Below, one piece after another: positions 26,679 through 37,300 of a DNA stretch of 39,808 nucleotides. The stretch is from Bacillota bacterium. Lineage in GTDB: Bacteria > Bacillota > Clostridia > Oscillospirales > Feifaniaceae. The stretch spans positions 1-39,808 of the forward strand of contig JAUZPM010000017.1 of assembly GCA_030705925.1 (NCBI GenBank), read 5' to 3'. The notes under the pieces are model-generated. The model ran no database searches and was not told the DNA's origin. It saw nothing but the letters and a program-made list of their open reading frames with translations. Every line of letters begins with the position of its first letter. Within the stretch, counting starts at the first letter, position 1. Position numbers and translations under genes: made by a program.

Positions 26679-28169
26679 TTATTCTTCCCAATCCGAAGCG
26701 CGTTTTACCGCTTTGAGCCATTTTTTATATTGATCCGCGCGTTCTTCTTTCTTTTCGCCCGGAACATATTTTTTGTCCAGTTTCCACTGGCGTTTTACCT
26801 CGTCGGTGTTTTTCCAAACGCCAACGCCGATACCCGCCATATATATAGCGCCCATCCCCGTGCTTTCACGGTTCTGTGGTCTGATTACAGGCGTCTTTAA
26901 AAGGTCTGCCTGATACTGAAGCATGAAGTCGCAGACCGAAACGCCGCCGTCCACTTTAAGCTCTGCAAGCTTTAGTTTTGCATCCTGCTCCATTGCGTCA
27001 AAAACCGATTTAGCCTGGAACGCAATGCTTTCGACAGCCGCCCGGATGATATGCTTCCTGCCGCTTCCTCTCGTAAGCCCGACAATGGTGCCGCGGGCAT
27101 ACATATCCCAAAACGGTGCCCCCAGTCCCGTGAATGCCGGAACGAGATATACCCCGCCGTTGTCGGCGACCTCTTCGACGATCGTATCGACGTCTGATGC
27201 ACGCTCTATCATATGCATCTCATCGCGAAGCCATTTTATAACCGACCCGGCATTGTACACCGAGCCTTCAAGCGCATACTGAACGCCGCCGTCCATGCCC
27301 CAGGCTATTGTTGTGAGCAGGTTGTTTTCAGAGTAAACCGGTTTGTCGCCTGTATTCATCAGTATAAAACAGCCGGTGCCGTAAGTATTCTTTGCGCTTC
27401 CCACTTCAAAGCATCCCTGACCGAAAAGCGCGCACTGCTGGTCGCCGCCTATGCCCGCAATCGGGATCTCAGCACCGACGACCTTTTTGTCGGTGTAGCC
27501 GACAACGCCAACGGAAGGCACGACCTTAGGCAGGATGTCTTTCGGAATTCCTAGCATATGTAATATCTCGTTGTCCCACGTGAGGGTATGGATATTGAAG
27601 AGCATCGTCCTCGATGCGTTGGAATAGTCCGTTGCAAAGACTTTTCCGCCCGTCAACTTATATATGAGCCATGTGTCTATCGTTCCGACCATCAGCTCAC
27701 CCTTGTCTGCTTTTTCACGCACAGTGGGCACGTTGTCAAATAGCCATTTTATCTTGGTGCCCGAAAAGTAAGCGTCAAGCACGAGACCAGTTTTCTGCTT
27801 TATTGTACCCGTATACCCCTTGATGCCCTCGCATATATCCGCCGTTCTGCGGCACTGCCAGACTATCGCATTGTAAAGCGGCTTGCCCGTCACCTTATCC
27901 CATGCGATGACCGTTTCACGCTGATTCGTGATGCCGATAGCCGCAACCTCGTCCATGTCGACCTTCCAGCGTTTGGCGCAGTTTTTCATTGTAAAAAGCT
28001 GTGCTTCCCATATTTCTTCCGCGTCGTGCTCGACATATCCGGGCTTTGGGAAAATCTGTTCAAAACCTTTATTTTCGCTGAAAGCGATCTCCTGCTTTTC
28101 AATGTCATAAAAGATGGTGCGCGCGCTGGTCGTTCCCTCGTCCAGCGCAATAATATACTTTTTCTCCAC
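26679..28169 (-). CDS. glpK: Glycerol kinase
   Basis: About 496 residues of the FGGY sugar-kinase family. ALDEGTTSARTI near the N-terminus, GITNQRET, VWQCRRT and the C-terminal MEQDAKLKLAELKVDGGVS segment mark glycerol kinase. It makes glycerol 3-phosphate from glycerol and ATP. Two GTG codons stand at the start. I favour 28169 because GGAGG lies 8 nt before it, whereas it is only 2 nt from the GTG at 28175. No glycerol facilitator or glpD is next to it. The neighbours are the Ogt/O-methyltransferase fusion upstream and valS downstream. Confidence 0.96.
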   Translation of the reverse strand: MEKKYIIALDEGTTSARTIFYDIEKQEIAFSENKGFEQIFPKPGYVEHDAEEIWEAQLFTMKNCAKRWKVDMDEVAAIGITNQRETVIAWDKVTGKPLYNAIVWQCRRTADICEGIKGYTGTIKQKTGLVLDAYFSGTKIKWLFDNVPTVREKADKGELMVGTIDTWLIYKLTGGKVFATDYSNASRTMLFNIHTLTWDNEILHMLGIPKDILPKVVPSVGVVGYTDKKVVGAEIPIAGIGGDQQCALFGQGCFEVGSAKNTYGTGCFILMNTGDKPVYSENNLLTTIAWGMDGGVQYALEGSVYNAGSVIKWLRDEMHMIERASDVDTIVEEVADNGGVYLVPAFTGLGAPFWDMYARGTIVGLTRGSGRKHIIRAAVESIAFQAKSVFDAMEQDAKLKLAELKVDGGVSVCDFMLQYQADLLKTPVIRPQNRESTGMGAIYMAGIGVGVWKNTDEVKRQWKLDKKYVPGEKKEERADQYKKWLKAVKRASDWEE

Positions 28170-28182
28170 GTCCACAGCCTCC

Positions 28183-29343
28183 TTATTTTAAAACCGACAG
28201 CAGTACACCGTCGCCCGTCGGTAAAATCGTACTTATAAGTCTGTCGTCATTCATAGCCATGTCAGTAAATATCTTAAGGTTTCTCGCAATCGTCCTGTTT
28301 TTGTGTTTAACAGCCGTAAGGTCGGCGGTTATGCCCTTATACAGCACGTTATCAAATATCATAATGCCCTGTTCCCGCATTTTAGGCAGGCACATCTCCA
28401 GAAACTTGTAATACTGCCCTTTTGCGGCGTCCACAAAGATTAGATCAAACTTTTCGTCTATCCCGCTGATAAGTTCAAGCGCGTCGCCGCACCTAAGCTC
28501 GATCCGGCTGTCCTTAATATTTTCTTCCGCTTTTTTTGCCCTCGCCTCATCCCTCTCGATCGTCAAAAGGCGTTGAAGCCCCGGGGATGCGTCTGCCATA
28601 ATCAAAGCAGAAAAGCCTGTCGCGGTGCCTATTTCAAGGATCTTTTCAGGTCTTTTGACAGCGCATATAAGCTTTAAAAGAGATGCTGTCTCCGGCTTTA
28701 CGACAGGGATATTGTTCTCTGCCGCATGCGAGAGTATTTCACGATATTTCTCATCTTCCCGCAGGAACGACCTAATATATGCGGTCACTCCTGGATTAAA
28801 AAGCTCGTTTTGGCTTATTATATCATCACGAGAGCGCATCAGCACGTTCTGCTCCAGCTCCTGCAGGCGGCGTTTCACCGACGTTCCCCCGGCGTATCCT
28901 GAAAGCTGCCCGTCCCTCGCGTTCACACGGTGGCAGGGATAGATTATAGGTATTGGGTTTTTGTTGTTTGCGTTTCCGACAGCACGAAAAGCCTTGGGGA
29001 AACCTATGTCACGGGCAATGTCGGAATAGCTTGTCACCTGCCCGTAAGGAATCCTCAAAAGCCTTTCATACACTTTCATGCTGAAGTCGGATGCCAAAAG
29101 CCTTGTCTTGACACTGAAATCCCGGCGTTTTCCCGAAAAATATTCTAAAAGCTCTTCTTCCGTTTTGTTAAGAACGGCGGATTTTTCGGTGATTTCATAA
29201 TCGCCAAAGCGGCTTTTCATATATTCAAAAGCGTTATCGCTTGTCTTGTCTGAAAATTCTATCTTTACAAGTGCGTCGTCAACGCTGTAAAGCGTAAGGG
29301 GGCCAATCGGCGTTTCAATTGTCTTGTATGACGCTGACTGCAT
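28183..29343 (-). CDS. Fusion of O6-alkylguanine-DNA alkyltransferase and class I O-methyltransferase
   Basis: A 386-residue two-domain protein. Residues 1-165 are Ogt-like: RIPYGQVTSYSDIA (97-110), the active-site box IPIIYPCHRV with Cys137, and GYAGG (149-153). It would transfer alkyl groups from DNA to Cys137. Residues about 170-386 are a SAM methyltransferase of the YrrM/TrmR/catechol-OMT type: EIGTATGFSA (237-246), LIFVDAAKGQYYKF, IMIFDNVLYKG and a C-terminal GDGVLLS. Normally these are separate genes. I chose the ATG at 29343 over a GTG at 29352 because GAGG lies 8 nt before it. It follows the DUF815 ATPase gene by 13 nt. Confidence 0.9.
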   Translation of the reverse strand: MQSASYKTIETPIGPLTLYSVDDALVKIEFSDKTSDNAFEYMKSRFGDYEITEKSAVLNKTEEELLEYFSGKRRDFSVKTRLLASDFSMKVYERLLRIPYGQVTSYSDIARDIGFPKAFRAVGNANNKNPIPIIYPCHRVNARDGQLSGYAGGTSVKRRLQELEQNVLMRSRDDIISQNELFNPGVTAYIRSFLREDEKYREILSHAAENNIPVVKPETASLLKLICAVKRPEKILEIGTATGFSALIMADASPGLQRLLTIERDEARAKKAEENIKDSRIELRCGDALELISGIDEKFDLIFVDAAKGQYYKFLEMCLPKMREQGIMIFDNVLYKGITADLTAVKHKNRTIARNLKIFTDMAMNDDRLISTILPTGDGVLLSVLK

Positions 29344-29356
29344 AGCCCGCACCTCT

Positions 29357-30589
29357 TTACAGTGTTTTTAAGTAATCTATGAACTGGTGCGCTGTTCTCG
29401 GCGTTCTGCCGGGATAGTGGCTTTCCCACTCGATCGCCCTTGCCGAAAGCTCGTCTTCGCTCATGGGGATGTTCTCCTGCTTTGCAAGCTCCTGCACCAG
29501 ATTTATGAACTCTTTCTTATTAAGTGCCATGTACGGGATCTTAATACCGAAACGTTCCGACAGAGATATCTTCTCTTGAACCGTTTCATTTGCGTGGACT
29601 TCTTCCTCGGCGTCAGTCGAAAGAGTGCCCTTGCGTTCATTGAAATACTCGCGTACGAGATGGCGACGGTTAGAGGTTGCATATATTACGACGTTCTGGG
29701 GACGCATTTCAAGGCCGCCCTCCAGCACTATTTTAAGGCTTGAAAATACCTCTTCGTTATTTTCAAAGCTCAGATCGTCGATAAAGAACACAAATTTCTG
29801 CTGATGTCCCGATACCAGACGAAGCACGTCGGGTATTTCTGAAAGATGGTCTTTCGGCAGCTCGATTATGCGGAGATTATAGAATTCAGGGATGTTGACC
29901 ATCGACTTTACAGTCGCGGATTTACCAGTTCCGCTGTCGCCGTATAAAAGTATGTTGTTTACCCTGTTGCCCTTACACAGCGCACGGGTATTGTTGATGA
30001 CTTGCTCGCGCTGCCACTCAAAGCCGACCATGTTCTCGACATTGATGGTGTCGGGATTCTTTATCGCCCGAAGCGCACCGTTCTCCCAAACAAATGCATG
30101 GCTTTTTGCAAAAATGCCATAGCCGTTGATACGGTGGAAAACGGTCAGCGCGTCAAAATCGATCGGTTTTTCGCTTGTTTTCCAATCAGGCAGGCCGGAA
30201 GAAGCCTGAAATCCGCATACGTTATCTATTGAGCTTTTTATTACAGAGCAAGGCAGCGCGCAAAGCGCCGATAAAATATCAAGGTCGCGGTGTGCGGCTT
30301 TTGCGAGTCTGTCTTCCCCCTCACCGCATGCGGCGGCTCTGGCGTAAGGCGAAACGTTGAATTTTAAGAAAGGTGTTATGCTCTCTTCAAGCGTTCCTGC
30401 ATCCTGTTTTGCAAGCTCGTAATACACGGTTGCATACATTCCGCATAACTCGCCGGGGTCTGCATTTCCCTTCGCTATTTCTCCGAACAGTCTGTATAGA
30501 GTATCTACTGGTTTACTTTCCAGCACTCCTCTGTATACGGTCAAAGTCGATAAATCTATATATTGTTTTAAAAGTATGTTTTCCTTCAT
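29357..30589 (-). CDS. DUF815 family AAA-type ATPase
   Basis: A 410-residue protein. The C-terminal ATPase core has the P-loop NILLYGDSGTGKSATVKSMV at about 212-231, Walker B FVFFIDDLSF, sensor-like VVIYATSNRRHL and a C-terminal helical lid (PGRTPRTAHQFIDYL). The N-terminal 180 residues are alpha-rich and unassigned. The family is widespread in Clostridia and poorly characterised. GAGAGG precedes the ATG. Confidence 0.88.
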   Translation of the reverse strand: MKENILLKQYIDLSTLTVYRGVLESKPVDTLYRLFGEIAKGNADPGELCGMYATVYYELAKQDAGTLEESITPFLKFNVSPYARAAACGEGEDRLAKAAHRDLDILSALCALPCSVIKSSIDNVCGFQASSGLPDWKTSEKPIDFDALTVFHRINGYGIFAKSHAFVWENGALRAIKNPDTINVENMVGFEWQREQVINNTRALCKGNRVNNILLYGDSGTGKSATVKSMVNIPEFYNLRIIELPKDHLSEIPDVLRLVSGHQQKFVFFIDDLSFENNEEVFSSLKIVLEGGLEMRPQNVVIYATSNRRHLVREYFNERKGTLSTDAEEEVHANETVQEKISLSERFGIKIPYMALNKKEFINLVQELAKQENIPMSEDELSARAIEWESHYPGRTPRTAHQFIDYLKTL

Positions 30590-30603
30590 TGCCTCTCCGT
30601 TTC

Positions 30604-30906
30604 CTAAACTATATAATCTATAACGCGGCGCTCACTTCGCACCTTCGCGATATACTGAGCGACGGCCTGATGCTGCGGATGCACTATATATCCCTCAAGA
30701 GCATCCTTATCCTCAAATTCAGCGTTGACAACAACGTCGGAGGCTGTTTCAGACGGTTTAAAATTGATTCCTACCTCAAGGCGGATAAGACCGGGAACAA
30801 CCCCGTTGAGCGCCTCAAGCCCTTGCTTGATAAATTTTGCATTCTCATCTTTTGTTTTTCCCTCGGCATTGTCCAGCAGGCGGAACAATACAAAATGTTT
30901 GACCAA
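30604..30906 (-). CDS. Dabb (stress-responsive A/B barrel) protein
   Basis: A 100-residue protein with the Dabb pattern: MVKHFVLFRL at the start, a helix with KFIKQGLEALNGVVPGLIRLEVGIN, DVVVNAEFEDKDALEGYIVHPQHQ in the middle and VRSERRVIDY at the end. Such proteins form ferredoxin-like dimers of mostly unknown substrate. The start is a TTG at 30906 with AGAGGAAG before it. It is the first gene of the colinear run of housekeeping genes. Confidence 0.88.
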   Translation of the reverse strand: MVKHFVLFRLLDNAEGKTKDENAKFIKQGLEALNGVVPGLIRLEVGINFKPSETASDVVVNAEFEDKDALEGYIVHPQHQAVAQYIAKVRSERRVIDYIV

Positions 30907-31041
30907 AATTATCTTCCTCTCATATATAATTTTACTTATTATTCTTATATTTTAGGGCATTTACCCTTTTATAGTAAATTTTATTTACAAAGATTAATTA
31001 TAACATAAGTGTTATAAAAATAAAACCGCTTTATAAGAAGA
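30907..31041. other. AT-rich leader before the Dabb gene
   Basis: No gene. A perfect 8-bp dyad, TTATAACA-TAAG-TGTTATAA, lies at 30998-31017, with a TATAAT-like minus-strand -10 inside it but no good -35. It probably holds the promoter of the Dabb-DUF815-Ogt run, which I could not fix. Confidence 0.4.
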
Positions 31042-31364
31042 AAGCTGCCCTAAAAAGTTTAGAGCAGCTTCAGACTGTCGAAAAAGTACACGCACCGCAA
31101 AAGTGATTACATATACATGATAAGACAAAATGGACGTATCAAGTCTTTAAACGCAATCTTCATTACGGTTTGTAAACGCAAAATGATTCAAGCGCCCCCT
31201 TACCGGGGCACTTTTGCTTACTTCGCCAACAGGCGCCCTGCTGTATCTGCATACAGCGACGTACGCCTGTTCTTCGTCTGCTTGTCTTTTTCGAGCGTCT
31301 GTCAGTTTATCGAAAAGCATAGTTTTTCGATAAACGAAGCTGCCCTAAAATTTAGGGCAGCTTC
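31042..31364. repeat. Hairpin-dense non-coding block, possible non-autonomous element or structured RNA
   Basis: Successive inverted repeats: 31042-31070 (AAGCTGCCCTAAA stem, one mismatch), 31178-31217 (GCAAAA/TTTTGC around GCCCC/GGGGC), 31228-31271 (AACAGGCG/CGCCTGTT around the perfect GCTGTAT/ATACAGC hairpin at 31240-31257), 31305-31335 (12-bp perfect stem) and 31336-31364 (perfect, GAAGCTGCCCTAA stem). The two end hairpins share their sequence, so the block has matching ends about 320 bp apart. A TGTCGAAAAAGT motif at 31076-31087 has a weak inverted counterpart near 31286-31303. The last two hairpins may also end transcription of the LTD3 gene. No reading frame of note. Confidence 0.6.
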
Positions 31365-31376
31365 TCGTATTCCATT

Positions 31377-34300
31377 TTATTGTCTTGTCGCTCCCTGACC
31401 TGAACTTACAGTTCCGGGTGTAGATGCTGAATTTGATAGCTTCGTGCCATCCGGGATCATACCTTTCGGGTAAGTGTACTGAACTGATGTTCCATTAATA
31501 TAATCCGGGCTGCTTACTGAAAATTCATTGGTATACACTCTGGATACCGTATAATTGCTGTCTGTTTCAAGCTCAAACAACCTCGTATATGATTTTGCAA
31601 TCGTGAAATAAACAAAGTCGACGTCATTCAGAGTTAAAGATGTGTTGTAAAAACTATTAAATTTAGCAAGCTTCTGTGCGTTTGTCAGCCCCGAATCTGA
31701 ATCTGTGTAGCAAATCACAATATGTGTCTTGCCCGGCTGCAGCAAATTTGACGTTGAAAAATCACAGCGCTTACTGTATGAGGTTGACGGCGGGTTATTA
31801 GGATCATCTCCGGTTCTTGCCCACAAGTCAACTCTATAACCACTTAGATCTATCGCACTGCTGCTGTTGTTGTAGATTTCAAGGAATTGATACCCACCGG
31901 AATTAGGAGCGATACATACTTCTGAAATCATTAATCCGGATATGAATATCTCCTTAAGCGCCGAATAAGTTTTTCCACTTGAAGCGCCAGTGCCGGTTAT
32001 CTTAAGTAAAAGTGTTTTTTCTTTCACTGATGCAAGGCTTTTTGACACGCTTCCGGTCTGACCTGCCGCAATATTCCCGATGCTTGCCGTGCCAATAGGA
32101 GTTCCCGTGATATTGTTGGTCGTATAATAGCTTACTGTAACATTGTTCAAAGCCTCTGAAGCTATGTTCTTTGTCGTCAAATTTGTAATAGCATCATAAG
32201 TGCTTGAAACATTGTAATTAAGGCTTTGAACCGAAAGCGCTTTTACATTTGTTGTCCATATAGGCGCCGTTACTGAATAGTCGCTCCCCTGCATCACTTT
32301 AACATGATAATGGTCGTATAATGCAGGCAAGGTAAAGTTCCATGTCGCGTCATTGGTCGTAAAGGTCTGACTCGCAACAACTACGCCGCCGTCAGCTATT
32401 ATAGATATGGTTCCAGCAGCTCTCGTTGGATGTGTTACATGTATGCTAAAGTTTAATGTGCTTGGGTTATTAAGGATGGAACCCATCACCTGACCGTTTA
32501 TCGAATAATTAATTCGAGTGTCAGGATCGCCTGCAGAATATGTCCTTCTGTGTCTTATCGCATCAATGATATTATCACGCGTCAGCGCCGGAGTTAAAAT
32601 TACCCCGATATTCTTTGTCGTTGTCGCCCAGCCTTTTGAATGATTGTCCTCATTGCTAAGCGGCGCGACATGCCATCCGGCACTCAGCATTTCATTATAT
32701 TGCGCGTCATAGCTGGCATTATTGATTTCAGCAAGATCCACCTTAGCGTCAATAGCATCGGTTCGGCTAGCGTAATGTGCAAAATCCCCCCACAAATATC
32801 CCGGATGATTAAACTGTGCAATAACGCCTGATTGCGCTGATATTTTACTATATAAATCCGGGATCGACTTGGTATTACTCCATGATAAAACAGTATTGCT
32901 TCCGTAATTGAACACATCCATATGTCCAACCCACGGACCCATTGATTGGCTTTGGGTCCACTCATATCCGGGAAGAGTAGCAAACGTACCGGGAACGTTC
33001 ATTTTATTCGGAATGTTAATATAATCCGCATCGGGAGAGCTGCCGCCAATAGCAGAGTATTCGGCATGGTCACTAAGTCCGAAAAAGTCAACTTTGGCTG
33101 TATCTCGTGCATATGTGTATGCCTCGCTGACTGTCCCCTGCCCATCTGAATCAGTTGAATGTGAATGTATTTCACCTTTATAATGGTTCAGGTCAGTCCC
33201 ATCACTAACATAGAATTCCGACTTATAGTCAGTCTTGCTTTTCGCTGTATTATTAGCCGTCGCAATAAGCTCTACCGTATGCTTTCCAACCAAGAGTTCG
33301 GAAGGTGCCGTATAAGATATTCCGCTCGATGTCACTGTTGCGCCGGATGTAACGTCATTATTGTCAATCAAAAGCTTTACACCTGCCGTATATATGCCGG
33401 AAGCATGTGAATAACTTGCGGATATTGTCGGTTTTTTAGTATCAAGAAATGCGTAAAGATAAGAGGGTTTGAACGAGCTGATTGACGGTCCATCACTATT
33501 CAAAGGAATGTTATAAATGCTCGATTCACTTCTGCCGATGCCATCAGTCCCGGAAAAATATACGCTTAAGTTTTTAGCTGACGCCATGGTTGCAGATGGT
33601 ATATCGGCAGCAAACGAATTCCTTCCTATTGCATTCATTAACAACTTAGAATATTGTGTCTGAGTCTCTGTTTTGTAAAACAGCGTTGCCGCGCGTATAC
33701 CGGTCGAACCTTTAATCAACACTGTAATCGTATTGTCAGTTGCAGTTCTTCCGGGATAATTTTTAAAATCAATCGTCGGAGGTGCGCTATACCCGGCAGC
33801 CGGAACTTTATCAGCATCATATGTTCCGGGATTTGACGTAACAGAGCCCGATACCACTATACTGGATTTATTGGTAATAAAACTGTCATAAGCAGTGCGG
33901 CAATCTCTATAGCAGTCAGGGTAATACATAAATTCTGCAGAATAGCCGTCCTGAGCGAACTGCGTAGTTGTAGAATCATTATAAAACGCCTCTGCTGCGA
34001 CTTCTTTAGTTGATGTATTGACTAATCTTACGCCCAACACCGATTGCCCGTTCTGAAGATTATCCGTTCCCGGCATCTTTGCGTTTGTCTGACCGTGCTC
34101 ACTGCATGGGGCGATCACGAAATGATCCGCGTCAACGCTAGAGCCGTAAAACTGATTGAAAGCCGACAGTATCGCCGTTCTCCCTGCCTCCGTCGCCCAG
34201 TCGAGCGTAGTTTTAGCTGTATCAAAAGTGTATACCTGAATTATAACTGCTTCTCCCGGATCAATGATGCCCTGCTGTCCTGTCGATGATGCCGGGTAAT

Positions 34301-37300
34301 AAAACGTATTGTTTCTCCATGTTCTGTCAGAATCATAATTTGCGCAAATATTAAGTGAGTAATTCTTTATATCTACCGGCTTTCCTGAAATGTTCACCAA
34401 TTCAACGAATTCAAACACATCGTTTCCGGTCGCGCAGGTGCCCTCCCACGAATAATTTTTGCTGGCATCAAAACTAGGATTTGCGCACAGCTCTGTTACC
34501 GCAAAGAGCGGGCCTACAGAAATCGGAACTTGATTATTTTTAAATGTTCCGGGATTTGATTCTACTGAGCCCGATACTACTATACTGGATTTATTGGTAA
34601 TAAAGCTGTCATAAGCCGGGCGACAGTCTTGATAACAGCCAGGATAGTACGTAAATTCTGCCGACAGACCGTCCTGCGAAAACTCGGTAGTAGTAGAATC
34701 ATTATAAAACGCCTCAGCCGCAACAGCTTTAGTGGATGTGTTGACTAATCTGACACCCATTACCGATTGACCGTTTTGAAGGTTATCTGTTCCGTCCATC
34801 TTTGAATCAATCTGACCATGTTGGCTGCATGGAGCAATCACGAAATGATCCGCGTCAACGTTTGACCCATAAAACTCGTTGAAAGCGGACAGTATCGCAG
34901 TTCTCCCCGCCTCAGTTGCCCAGTCGAGCGTAGTCTTAGCGGTATCAAAGGTATAGACTTGAATTACAACAGCTTCTCCCGGATTAATTATGCCCTGTTT
35001 TCCCGTACTGGATGCCGGATAATAGAACGTATTGTTTCTCCATGTTCGGTCAACTGCGTAATTTGCACAAATGTTTAATGAGTAATTTTTAATATTTACA
35101 GGATTCTTCGAAATATTGACGAGTTCTACAAATTCGAACACATCGTTTCCCGTGGCGCAGGTGCCCTCCCATGAATAGTTTTTGCTGGCGTCAAACTTAG
35201 GATTGGCACAAACCTCCGTTACCGCCAAAAGCGGTCCGCTTGTCGCCTGAATCTGATATGACTTGTACGTTCCTGGATTTGATACTACAGAACCGGATGC
35301 CACTATGCTCGATTTGTCGGTAATAAAACTTTCATAAGCCGGTCTGCAGTCCTGATAACAGCCGGGATAATACATAAATTCTGCAGAATAGCCGTCTTGA
35401 GAAAACTCAGTCGTAGTAGAATCGTTATAAAATGCTTCTGCCACAACATCATTAGTAGAAGTATTGACTAATCTTACGCCCAACACCGATTGTCCGTTCT
35501 GAAGATTATCCGTTCCCGGCATCTTTGAATCGGTCTGACCATGCTGGCTGCACGGAGCAATCACAAAGTGATCGGCATCAACATTCGAACCGTAAAATTG
35601 ATTGAACGCGGTCAAAATCGCATTGCGGCCAACCTGAGTCGACCAGTCAAGCGTAGTTTTCGCCGTATCAAAAGTATAGACTTGAATTACAACGGCCTCT
35701 CCAGGATTAATGATGCCCTGTTGCCCTGTTGTTGACGCTGGATAATAAAATGTATTGTTTCTCCATGTTCGGTCAGTCTCATAATTTGAGCAAATGTTTA
35801 ATGAGTAATTTTTTATATCCACCGGCTGATTTGAAACGTTCACCAATTCCACAAATTCGAATACGTCGTTTCCGGATGCGCAGGTGCCTTCCCACGAATA
35901 GTCTTTACCAGCATCAAATTTAGGATTTGCGCACAGCTCAGTCACCGCAAAAAGCGGGCCTCCGGAGGATGGAACCTGGCTTGGTTTATATGTTCCGGGA
36001 TTAGAAACTACAGAGCCCGATGTTAATATGCTTGATTTATTGGTAATAAAGTCATCGTAAGTAGGCCGGCAGTCTTTATAACAGCCGGAATAATACATGA
36101 ATTCTGCCGACAGACCGTCCTGAGAAAACTCGGTAGTGGTTGAATCATTATAAAACGCCTCAGCCGCAACCTCGTTAGTAGCGGTGTTGACCAATCTTAC
36201 GCCTGAAACCGATTGGCCGTTTTGCAGATTATCCGTTCCCGGCATCTTGGAATCTGTTTGACCATGCTGGCTGCATGGAGCGATCGCAAAATGATCTGCG
36301 TCAACGTTCGAGCCGTAAAACTGGTTGAAAGCGGAGAGTATAGCAGTGCGTCCAGCCTCGGTTGACCAGTCGAGCGTAGTTTTTGCCGTATCAAAAGTAT
36401 AGACCAAAATCACAGCCGCTTCTCCCGGATCAATAATGCCCTGCTGCCCTGTCGATGATGCCGGATAATAAAATGTATTGTTTCTCCAAGTTTGATTTAA
36501 GGCGTAATTTGCGCAGATTTTAAGCGAGTAATTTTTTATATTTATCGGCTGATTTGTAATGTTCACTAATTCCACAAATTCGAACACATCGTTTCCTGAT
36601 GCGCAGGTGCCTTCCCATGAATAGTTTTTGCTGGCGTCAAAATCAGGATTTGCGCACAGTTCCGTTACCGCAAAAAGTGGACTTCCAGGGGTTGGAACCT
36701 GACTGGTTTTATACGTGCCTGGATTAGATACTACTGAGCCGGAAGTCAATATGCTTGATTTGTTCGTAATAAAATTACTATAGGCAGCGCGGCAGTCTCT
36801 ATAGCAGTCTGGATAGTATATGAATTCCGATGACAGTCCGTCCTGAGAAAACTGCGTAGTCGTCGAATCATTATAAAATGCCTCAGCCGCGACAGCTTTA
36901 GTCGTTGTATTGACTAATCTTACGCCCAACACCGATTGCCCGTTTTGAAGATTATCCGTTCCATCCATCTTCGAATCTGTTTGACCATGCTGGCTGCAAG
37001 GGGCGATCACGAAATGATCAGCGTCAACGCCGGAACCGTAAAACTCGTTGAAAGCGTCAAGTATTGCAGTGCGCCCCGCCTCCGTCGCCCAGTCGAGCGT
37101 AGTTTTAGCAGTATCAAAGGTATAGACCAAAATTACAACAGGTTCTCCTGGGTTAATAATTCCTTGTTGTCCCGTTGTTGACGCGGGGTAATAAAATGTG
37201 TTGTTTCTCCATGTGCGGTCGGTCTCATAATTTGCGCAGATGTTTAACGAGTAATTCTTTATATCTACAGGCTGATTGGTGATATTCACCAATTCCACGA

